The translations under genes and the position numbers were made by a program. From Chloroflexota bacterium (GTDB taxonomy: Bacteria; Chloroflexota; Anaerolineae; Anaerolineales; UBA4823), in contig JAAZNS010000308.1 of assembly GCA_012798185.1 (NCBI GenBank), forward strand, positions 1 through 11,756: a stretch of DNA of 11,756 bases. The letters are read 5' to 3'. Positions within the stretch are counted from its first letter, which is position 1, and the number at the start of each line of letters is the position of its first letter. Below, one piece after another: positions 6,775-11,756 of this stretch. The notes under the pieces are model-generated. The model made no database searches. It was not told the origin of the DNA and saw only the letters and a program-made list of their open reading frames with translations.

Positions 6775-7605
6775 ATGACAGCATCTGATTATATTATCGA
6801 TGTTTCAGAAGCAGATTTCGAACAAAAAGTATTAATATTCTCTCAGCAGCTCCCTGTAATTGTAGATTTTTGGGCAGAATGGTGCAATCCATGTAAAACA
6901 TTGGGACCTTTATTAGAGCGCCTTACAATTGAAGCGCAAGGTTCAATTCGACTAGCAAAGCTCAATGTTGACGAAAACCAAAATTTAACGATACGTTATG
7001 GTGTTCATAGTATTCCAGCAATAAAAGCCTTTAGAGACGGAAAAATTGTCTCTGAATTTGTTGGCATACAGCCCGAATCGCGCATAAGAGAATTTATCCA
7101 TTCGATAATTCCCGATCCAAGCGATTTGATCATCGAAAAAGGCAATAGCATGCTGGAAAAGTCTCAATGGAAATCTGCTGAAGCTGCTTTTAAAGATGTA
7201 TTAAAAACATCGCCTTCGAATTCCAGAGCACTTTTAGGCTTAGCAAAATCATATCTTTTTCAAAATAAATATATAGATGCACTTGCTATCTTGAATACAT
7301 TTCCTGCCAGCAAAGAATATAACGTGGCATTGAACTTATTGTTGTTAACCAACACGATCATTCAAGAAAAAGATCGTATACCATCAGATAATCCTCTAGA
7401 TGCTGCATACAACCGAGCTATTCAGTTATTTATTAAAGGGAATTATCCAGCTGCTATGGATGGCTTGATCGATATTATTCGTGAAAATAAAAACTTTCAT
7501 AATGGTGAACCTCGTTTGGTCTTACTTGCAATTTTTGATCTTTTCGGAGAAAATCACCCATTAACACAGCAATATCGTCAAGAATTAACAACAATTCTAT
7601 TTTAA
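6775..7605 (+). CDS. cnoX: Thioredoxin-TPR protein, CnoX/YbbN-like co-chaperone
   Basis: A 276-residue protein with an N-terminal thioredoxin domain (about 8-112) and a C-terminal TPR-like helical region (about 115-276), the architecture of CnoX (YbbN). E. coli CnoX binds unfolded or oxidised proteins and hands them to GroEL; some homologues also act as thiol reductases. Here the active site is intact, WCNPCK with Cys37 and Cys40, unlike E. coli CnoX which lacks the CxxC pair, so reductase activity is expected. The cis-proline Pro81 in HSIPAIKAF is present. There is no signal peptide, so it is cytoplasmic. ATG 6775 has AGGAG (6761-6765) with a 9-nt spacer. It ends just before a strong terminator. 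Alternative: a general thioredoxin-fold TPR protein not working with GroEL. Confidence 0.88.
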   Translation: MTASDYIIDVSEADFEQKVLIFSQQLPVIVDFWAEWCNPCKTLGPLLERLTIEAQGSIRLAKLNVDENQNLTIRYGVHSIPAIKAFRDGKIVSEFVGIQPESRIREFIHSIIPDPSDLIIEKGNSMLEKSQWKSAEAAFKDVLKTSPSNSRALLGLAKSYLFQNKYIDALAILNTFPASKEYNVALNLLLLTNTIIQEKDRIPSDNPLDAAYNRAIQLFIKGNYPAAMDGLIDIIRENKNFHNGEPRLVLLAIFDLFGENHPLTQQYRQELTTILF

Positions 7606-7608
7606 ACC

Positions 7609-7646
7609 AATCGGGATTGGATCACTGCCAATCCCGATTTTATTTC
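7609..7646 (+). terminator. Rho-independent terminator after cnoX
   Basis: AATCGGGATTGG (7609-7620) pairs perfectly over 12 bp with CCAATCCCGATT (7628-7639) around a 7-nt loop and is followed by a T-rich tail. On the opposite strand no T run follows, so it probably does not stop leftward transcripts efficiently. Confidence 0.92.
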
Positions 7647-7783
7647 TGCCACCTAAGATTAACCCCATTTTTTTTGCATATTTATAACTACATAACCATC
7701 TTGAGCGAGACTACGAAATTGAGAAAATTACATTTACCACGCACTTAAAATTACACTAATTTCGGAGTTTTATTCCATTGTTA

Positions 7784-7816
7784 ACTTAGTAGTCAGTCAA
7801 CATGATTAAGATGGAT
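7784..7816 (+). repeat. IS630 left inverted repeat
   Basis: Starts ACTTAGTAGTCAGTCA. Against the right end the first 16 bases match with one mismatch at position 4; TGAT (20-23) and GATGGAT (27-33) also align at identical distances from the tip. Confidence 0.88.
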
Positions 7817-7860
7817 TGGCACGAAAATTGCACTCTCCGGGATGGAAGGAGACCCTGGAG

Positions 7861-8292
7861 ATGCCCCGAAAAATGTATCATATCAACCTCAGCGATGAAG
7901 AACGGCAAGCGTTGCTCGAGATGACCCGCAAAGGCGAAATCAAGGCCCGCAAGTTCAAACGAGCGATGATTCTGCTCAAAGCGGATGAAGGACAAACCGA
8001 CCAGCAGATCATGGCTGCGCTGAATGTGAGCCGTCCGTGTGTGGAACGGATCCGCAAACGCTTTGTTGCCGAGGGCATGGAAAGAGCTTTGAACGAAGAT
8101 CCACGCCCAGGCCAACGGCGTAAACTGGATGGTCGAGCGGAAGCCACCTTGATTGCCGAGACTTGCAGTGCGGCACCCGAGGGGCACGAACGCTGGACCT
8201 TGAGGCTCCTGGCCAGCAGGCTGGTCCAATTGGGTGTGGTGGACACGATTTCGCATGAGACCGTGCGCCGTACGCTCAAAAAAACGAGTTGA
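7861..8292 (+). CDS. IS630-family transposase, N-terminal part (orfA)
   Basis: 143 residues holding the DNA-binding half of an IS630 transposase: a helix-turn-helix around 43-71 (QTDQQIMAALNVSRPCVERI) with flanking basic helices, then the linker GRAEATLIAETCSAAPEGHERW and TVRRTLKK, which normally continues directly into the catalytic half. The frame is open upstream to a TTG at 7816, but ATG 7861 is preferred because AAGGAG (7846-7851) lies 9 nt upstream and MPRKMYHINLSDEER is a typical start. It stops at 8290-8292, shortly after an A7 run; the catalytic half continues in the -1 frame. The two halves together would give about 371 residues, a normal length for the family. Confidence 0.9.
   Translation: MPRKMYHINLSDEERQALLEMTRKGEIKARKFKRAMILLKADEGQTDQQIMAALNVSRPCVERIRKRFVAEGMERALNEDPRPGQRRKLDGRAEATLIAETCSAAPEGHERWTLRLLASRLVQLGVVDTISHETVRRTLKKTS
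8278..8284 (+). other. A7 slippage site joining transposase frames
   Basis: Seven A residues lie at the end of orfA (codons AAA AAA ACG). A -1 ribosomal slip on the lysine codons, or an added A by RNA polymerase slippage, continues the reading as L-K-K-N-E-L-K-P-W, which looks like the uninterrupted IS630 transposase sequence. Slippage on the preceding codon is not the classic X-XXY-YYZ heptamer, because C8277 precedes the run. A single-base deletion from an A8 ancestor, or a homopolymer sequencing error, is equally possible. Confidence 0.6.
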
Positions 8293-8975
8293 AGCCCTGG
8301 CAGCAGGAGATGTGGTGCATTCCAGAAACCAGCGCTGAATATGTGGCTTGCATGGAAGACGTGTTGGATGTGTATGAACTGCCCTATGACCCACTGCGCC
8401 CACAGGTCTGTTATGACGAATGGCGGCGGGCATTGATCAGTGAAACCCGAGTGAGTTTGCCGGCCCAACCAGGCAGGCGAAAACGAGTGGACTACGAATA
8501 TCGGCGCCATGGAGTGGCATATGTGCATATGATTTTCGAACCGCTGCAAGCCAAACGCCACATCCGTGTCACTCAGCAGCATACGATGCACGATTTTGCG
8601 CACTGCATGAAGTGGCTGGTGGATGATTTGTATCCCCGGGCGGAAGTCATCCGGGTGGCCTTGGATAATCTGGCGACGCATAAACCGGCTGCTCTGTATC
8701 ACGTCTTTCCACCCGAAGAAGCCCGGCGCATCCTCAAGAAACTGGAGTTCCATTACACACCCAAGCATGGCAGTTGGCTCAATATGGTCGAGATCGAGTT
8801 GAGCGTCTTTGGTAGAACCATGAAAAACTATATCCCGGATCGATCAATCTTCGCTCAGGAAGTGCAGGCACTCACTCTAGAGCGTAACCTTGCTGAAGCG
8901 ACTGTGGATTGGCAGTTCCGCTCCACGGACGCTCGCATAAAGTTGAAGAAGCTGTATCCATCCATATCAGTGTGA
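8289..8975 (+). CDS. IS630-family transposase, catalytic DDE part (orfB)
   Basis: The catalytic half of the transposase. After slippage the frame is entered near 8283; the frame also has a TTG at 8289, but independent initiation is unlikely because no ribosome site is present. The acidic triad is intact, numbering from the TTG: Asp43 in VCYDEWRR, Asp126 in RVALDNLATH, Glu168 in GSWLNMVEIE. The block FHYTPKHGSWLNMVEIELSVF is a strong IS630 signature. The stop codon TGA at 8973-8975 lies inside the right inverted repeat, so coding and terminal sequence overlap, as is usual for compact IS elements. With all catalytic residues present, the element could be active if the frames are joined. Confidence 0.9.
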   Translation: MKPWQQEMWCIPETSAEYVACMEDVLDVYELPYDPLRPQVCYDEWRRALISETRVSLPAQPGRRKRVDYEYRRHGVAYVHMIFEPLQAKRHIRVTQQHTMHDFAHCMKWLVDDLYPRAEVIRVALDNLATHKPAALYHVFPPEEARRILKKLEFHYTPKHGSWLNMVEIELSVFGRTMKNYIPDRSIFAQEVQALTLERNLAEATVDWQFRSTDARIKLKKLYPSISV

Positions 8976-8988
8976 CTGACTACTTAGT
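8956..8988 (-). repeat. IS630 right inverted repeat
   Basis: Reads ACTAAGTAGTCAGTCA inward on the minus strand, matching the left tip at 15 of 16 positions and 26 of 33 over the full length. It contains the last codons and stop of orfB. The TA duplication follows at 8989-8990. Confidence 0.88.
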
Positions 8989-8993
8989 TATGA

Positions 8994-10616
8994 TTATTTT
9001 ATAAGCACCAAATCTCCCCAAGTAGTTGGGTCATTATAAACCCTACCTTCAAATGTCGACACGATCGTCTGCTGCACGTTTTTATGAGAATGGTCATTAT
9101 CGGAAATGGAAAAAACAAAGCCGTAATGTTGCCCTTTTTTCGGAGAAACATCGAAGGCATTCCACGGAATCGCAACTTCAACGATGTAACCATCTGATGT
9201 CGCAGCGGCTGCAATTTTTACTTTAGATTTTCCGCCTTCTTTTGATAATGGGAACCACATATAAGCGCTTGGATTAGTATTGATTTCATCTAATCCAGGA
9301 GATATTCCCAGTTGATAGTCATCATTATCTAATCTTTGGGTTAAATAATCTTCTTGCACTTTCTTATCAAATAAAATTTCCAAACTATCACCCAGATAAA
9401 TCTTATCGCCCTTCATTCTTTGTTGATAATGATCATCAACCACCTCAGCGCCTAAGAATAAATAATCGTTATTCCATCCTACCATCACATTACCCGATAG
9501 ATCACTATCCCCACCCCATTTTTCATCGCCATAGGTTACATGAGATACTTCCACAGCATCGAGCGACCAATCATTAAGATCACCGTCAATGTTTGGAGCT
9601 GAACTTAAAAATTCAGCCTCTAAAGATTGACCAGGACGTTTGTCAGGAATAGGAGCACCAACTAATGTAAGATCACCCCAGGTGGTAGGATTAAATAATT
9701 GTGCTCTGGCAACATTTGATACCATACTTTGTTGTATGCTCTCTCCGCTCTTATCATTATCTGATATCGAAAACACAAAACCAAAATGATCTCCCTTTTT
9801 GGGATCGGTTCTAAATACTTCCCAGGGTATTTTAACTTCGATACGGTATCCACCTTCAATTTCCATTGAACCAATTTTTACGCCTTTTTTTTCTCCCTCA
9901 TATGCACTAGGATACCAAAGATAAGTTTCGCTGTTCTTTCCTGGTTTTGGTGAACCTGGTGAAATTCCTAATTGAAAATCATCTTTATCTAATTCTTCCA
10001 AGTAATAATCCTTTGATACCACGGTGTCTATTAGCATCTGCACACTATCGCCTTTGAACAAATTTTTACCGGAAGATTTTTGAACATACTTATCGTCTTT
10101 TACCTTTGCTGCCAGATAAAGATAATTTTCATCCCAACCGACCATAAAGTTTGCCGATAAATCTTCATCGCCTTTCCACTGTGAATCACCATAAACTACA
10201 TTATCTGCATAATATCGATCCATATCCCATTCATCCAAAACACCATCGATGGTCGGCTCATCGTATAAGTAGATAGCGTCAATGCTTGGACCTGGGCGGG
10301 AATTTGGCCCTTCATAAGATACAGTAGGTTCTATTGTTGATGTACTGGTTTCAGTAGGTGGAACCTGAGTCGTCGGAGGAATTGTTGCCGTTGGTACCAA
10401 TGTACTGGTAGGCATTGGTGTATCTGTAGCAACTTGAAGCGGTGCCTCCGCAGTCATTGTAGCTTGCATATATAATTGAGCAACTATTGAGGTTAAGGTG
10501 ATATCAGGGGTTGAAGCAGTAGGTTTTGACGTAAATTGAGCAGGCAACGAGCAAGCTAATATGCTCAATATCATGGTGATAAAACCAATAATGATTTTAA
10601 GTTTGTTGGATTTCAT
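8994..10616 (-). CDS. Lipoprotein with two tandem CBM9/DOMON-like domains
   Basis: A 540-residue exported protein. It has a lipoprotein signal (LSILAC, lipid-anchored Cys22), a Pro/Thr/Ser-rich linker (about 32-100), and two homologous domains at about 113-318 and 333-539. Each runs from a DG.L.(D/E)W start through DLS.N.MVGW, D(F/Y)QLGISPG and the GFVFSISDND block to TTWGDL. This resembles the carbohydrate-binding family 9-like (CBM9_1/DOMON) fold, so binding of sugars or glycans at the cell surface is likely; no catalytic motif is visible. The many shared identical stretches show internal duplication. ATG 10616 has AAGGAGG (10627-10621) only 4 nt upstream. The stop codon at 8996-8994 is 3 bp from the IS target duplication, so the gene is intact but its transcript now probably runs into the IS as antisense to the transposase. 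Confidence 0.88.
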   Translation of the reverse strand: MKSNKLKIIIGFITMILSILACSLPAQFTSKPTASTPDITLTSIVAQLYMQATMTAEAPLQVATDTPMPTSTLVPTATIPPTTQVPPTETSTSTIEPTVSYEGPNSRPGPSIDAIYLYDEPTIDGVLDEWDMDRYYADNVVYGDSQWKGDEDLSANFMVGWDENYLYLAAKVKDDKYVQKSSGKNLFKGDSVQMLIDTVVSKDYYLEELDKDDFQLGISPGSPKPGKNSETYLWYPSAYEGEKKGVKIGSMEIEGGYRIEVKIPWEVFRTDPKKGDHFGFVFSISDNDKSGESIQQSMVSNVARAQLFNPTTWGDLTLVGAPIPDKRPGQSLEAEFLSSAPNIDGDLNDWSLDAVEVSHVTYGDEKWGGDSDLSGNVMVGWNNDYLFLGAEVVDDHYQQRMKGDKIYLGDSLEILFDKKVQEDYLTQRLDNDDYQLGISPGLDEINTNPSAYMWFPLSKEGGKSKVKIAAAATSDGYIVEVAIPWNAFDVSPKKGQHYGFVFSISDNDHSHKNVQQTIVSTFEGRVYNDPTTWGDLVLIK

Positions 10617-10693
10617 AAATCCTCCTTATATTGCCCTATAAAACTGCCTTGGTCATCTGATAACTAAACAATCCAATACTGAAATATTGGCTA

Positions 10694-10699
10694 ATTATA
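10694..10699 (-). promoter_or_regulatory. Possible -10 box for the lipoprotein gene
   Basis: A perfect TATAAT is read leftward at 10699-10694, about 80 nt before the lipoprotein ATG. No good -35 hexamer lies 16-18 nt upstream, so this is weak support. No better leftward promoter was found in 10628-10760. Confidence 0.35.
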
Positions 10700-10740
10700 A
10701 GACGATTTGCAGGTTGATTTCGTTCCCTAAGAAAAAAACT

Positions 10741-10765
10741 TCGATATTTCCTGTCGATATTTCCT
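10741..10765 (+). repeat. Tandem 12-mer repeat upstream of rpmF promoter
   Basis: TCGATATTTCCT occurs at 10741-10752 and again at 10754-10765, a 13-bp period. The last base of the second copy is the first base of the -35 box. The position fits a tandem binding site for a regulator contacting RNA polymerase, but no known regulator motif was recognised. Confidence 0.6.
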
Positions 10766-10793
10766 TGACATCTATACCAGATAACCGTATAAT
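10765..10793 (+). promoter_or_regulatory. Consensus sigma70 promoter of rpmF
   Basis: TTGACA (10765-10770), 17-nt spacer, TATAAT (10788-10793): a perfect consensus match, consistent with strong expression of a ribosomal protein gene. Predicted start is about 10800, giving a leader of roughly 87 nt. Confidence 0.92.
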
Positions 10794-10829
10794 CCACCTG
10801 CCTGCCCCGAAGGGCAGGCATTCTTGTGG
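10794..10829 (+). promoter_or_regulatory. GC-rich leader hairpin before rpmF
   Basis: A perfect 9-bp stem pairs 10799-10807 with 10812-10820 around a CGAA loop. CCAC (10794-10797) can also pair with GTGG (10826-10829) across an asymmetric bulge. The stem begins at the predicted transcript start, so it would form the 5' end of the rpmF mRNA. No T run follows, so it is not a usual terminator. It could stabilise the mRNA, bind a regulator, or be a dispersed palindromic element. Confidence 0.6.
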
Positions 10830-10886
10830 AAAATATTCATCTAAATAAAATAATGTCTTTACGACATTGAACAATAGGAGCGAGAT

Positions 10887-11078
10887 ATGCCCCCTCAACC
10901 AAAGAGAAAATTATCTAAAGGACGCCGTGATCGCAGGCGATTGCATGATCATCTAGAAGCACGCAATCTGGTGCAATGTTCAAATTGTGGAGAAATGCGC
11001 CTTCCTCACACAGTTTGCCCAAATTGCGGTCATTATAAAGGTCGAGAAGTCATTAACATCGAAGAAAAGAAGAAGTAA
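10887..11078 (+). CDS. rpmF: 50S ribosomal protein L32
   Basis: A 63-residue basic protein of the large ribosomal subunit. It begins MPPQPKRKLSKGRRDRRR, close to the usual L32 start, and carries the zinc-ribbon pairs CSNC (31-34) and CPNC (44-47), so this is the cysteine-containing form. AGGAG (10876-10880) lies 6 nt before the ATG. The gene has its own consensus promoter and a structured leader. fabD follows in the same direction after a hairpin; rpmF next to fatty acid synthesis genes is a widespread arrangement, although plsX and fabH are absent between the two here. Confidence 0.96.
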   Translation: MPPQPKRKLSKGRRDRRRLHDHLEARNLVQCSNCGEMRLPHTVCPNCGHYKGREVINIEEKKK

Positions 11079-11081
11079 ATT

Positions 11082-11117
11082 ATCGGGCTGTGAGGTTCAC
11101 AGCCCGATTACATTTTA
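11082..11117 (+). terminator. Hairpin between rpmF and fabD, weak terminator or attenuator
   Basis: ATCGGGCTGTG (11082-11092) pairs perfectly with CACAGCCCGAT (11098-11108) around a 5-nt loop. The tail, TACATTTT, is a poor T run, so termination may be partial. The stem ends 12 nt before the fabD ATG, where a ribosome site would be expected. Confidence 0.7.
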
Positions 11118-11120
11118 AAT

Positions 11121-11756
11121 ATGCTCACTCGCAAAATTGCATTTGTTTTTCCTGGACAAGGCTCACAGGCGGTTGGCATGGGGGAAGATCTATCAAGATC
11201 CTATGAAATCGCCCGAAAAGTTTTTTCTGATGCTGATAAATTATTAAACTTTCCGATTTCGCAAATCACTTGGAATGGTCCAGCCGATCTACTGAACGAC
11301 ACAATCAACACACAACCAGCGTTATTATCGCAATCAACGGCAGTATTATATGTAATTCAAGAATACTTCCCCACATTAATTCCCGCTTATGTTGCAGGGC
11401 ATTCAATGGGAGAAATTAGCGCTCTGGTAGCAGCAAAAGCATTATCATTCTCAGATGCCCTCAAATTATTAAGAATAAGAGGGGAATTAATGAAACAAGC
11501 TGGGATAAACTCCCCAGGCGGAATGGCAGCAATTATTGGCATGGATATTAAAGCAATTGAAGAAATATGCAATAAAGCCAGCATTGAAGAAAATACCGTT
11601 CAGATCGCCAATGATAATTGCCCTGGTCAAATCGTGATTTCCGGTACAACTACCGCATTAACAAATGCAATTGAACTCGCAAAACGATCCGGAGCACGTC
11701 GTATCATTCCTCTAAATGTAAGCATCGCAGCTCACTCTATATTGATGAAAAATGCA
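11121..11756 (+). CDS. fabD: Malonyl-CoA:ACP transacylase FabD (3' end outside window)
   Basis: FabD moves malonyl groups from CoA to acyl carrier protein, supplying the elongation unit for fatty acid synthesis in the cytosol. The first 212 residues are visible out of about 310. Motifs present are PGQGSQ (11-16), the active-site serine Ser95 in AGHSMGE, Arg120 in LRIRGELM, which binds the malonyl carboxylate, and His205 in NVSIAAHS, the catalytic histidine. ATG 11121 gives the usual start MLTRKIAFVFPGQGSQ. No Shine-Dalgarno precedes it; the upstream stretch is the rpmF-fabD hairpin and an AT-rich tail. It is probably transcribed at least partly by read-through from rpmF, and no separate promoter was found. 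Confidence 0.95.
   Translation, partial: MLTRKIAFVFPGQGSQAVGMGEDLSRSYEIARKVFSDADKLLNFPISQITWNGPADLLNDTINTQPALLSQSTAVLYVIQEYFPTLIPAYVAGHSMGEISALVAAKALSFSDALKLLRIRGELMKQAGINSPGGMAAIIGMDIKAIEEICNKASIEENTVQIANDNCPGQIVISGTTTALTNAIELAKRSGARRIIPLNVSIAAHSILMKNA

Larger units (their letters stand above)
7784..8988 (+). mobile_element. Complete IS630-family insertion sequence, 1205 bp
   Basis: The element has 33-bp imperfect terminal inverted repeats (26 of 33 matching), a TA dinucleotide on each side (7782-7783 and 8989-8990) as expected of IS630/Tc1-type target duplication, and a two-frame DDE transposase filling the interior. Base composition and codon use are visibly richer in G and C than the AT-rich genes on both sides, pointing to acquisition from another background. 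It sits between the cnoX terminator and the 3' end of the leftward lipoprotein gene, disrupting no obvious gene. Removing the element and one TA predicts the empty site CATTG-T-TA-TGATTATTT. Confidence 0.93.

Noticed and set aside
7647..7783. Gap between cnoX terminator and the IS, searched for an RNA gene or remnant
   Set aside because: Only AT-rich sequence without convincing stems, promoters or coding frames was seen.
7878..8768. Long open frame of 296 codons on the minus strand inside the IS
   Set aside because: It is antisense to the well-supported transposase halves, has no recognisable motif or ribosome site, and is explained by the GC-rich codon pattern of the IS. The shorter minus frame at 7786-8433 is the same kind of artefact.
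10636..10898. Small minus-strand frames upstream of rpmF
   Set aside because: They run through the rpmF promoter and leader hairpin and have no ribosome site or recognisable motif.

Overview
The window looks like part of an AT-rich bacterial chromosome, most likely from Chloroflexota, class Anaerolineae. This is inferred from three things: long Pro/Thr-rich linkers in two exported proteins, a TPR-like N-terminus on a membrane-anchored L,D-transpeptidase, and a SufR-type regulator divergent from a suf operon. No rRNA or other taxonomic marker gene is present, so the assignment is tentative. No tRNA, rRNA, CRISPR array or phage genes were seen.

Layout. (1) 1-3190 is an iron-sulfur cluster assembly locus. 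sufC and the 5' part of sufB run leftward. A SufR-like repressor and a SufT-like MIP18/DUF59 protein run rightward and end at a strong terminator. Two near-consensus promoters sit back to back between sufC and sufR, with their -35 boxes embedded in a 9-bp inverted repeat. (2) 3319-6260 is a tight cell-wall cluster. A zinc amidase (Amidase_3) overlaps a membrane-anchored YkuD L,D-transpeptidase by 4 nt, and that gene abuts a second L,D-transpeptidase with a Tat signal. (3) 6257-7646 has its own promoter, a 145-residue protein of unknown function and a CnoX/YbbN-like thioredoxin-TPR protein, and ends at a 12-bp-stem terminator. (4) 7784-8988 is a complete IS630-family insertion sequence, clearly more GC-rich than its surroundings. 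It has 33-bp imperfect inverted repeats, a flanking TA duplication and a transposase split at an A7 run. (5) 8994-10616, leftward, encodes a lipoprotein with two tandem CBM9/DOMON-like domains; the IS landed 3 bp past its stop codon. (6) 10741-11756 holds rpmF behind a perfect consensus promoter with a tandem 12-mer repeat and a GC-rich leader hairpin, then the 5' two thirds of fabD.

How the genes fit together. SufR probably senses Fe-S status and controls both sufCB and itself with sufT, using one shared operator region. The amidase cuts stem peptides from glycan while the two L,D-transpeptidases form or exchange cross-links, so region 2 reads as a peptidoglycan-remodelling unit. The rpmF-fabD pair follows the widespread link between ribosomal protein L32 and fatty acid synthesis genes. 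I found no clearly new system. The most interesting signals are regulatory (the suf divergon, the rpmF leader, starts without a Shine-Dalgarno) and architectural (paired transpeptidases with different export routes, the A7 frameshift in the transposase).
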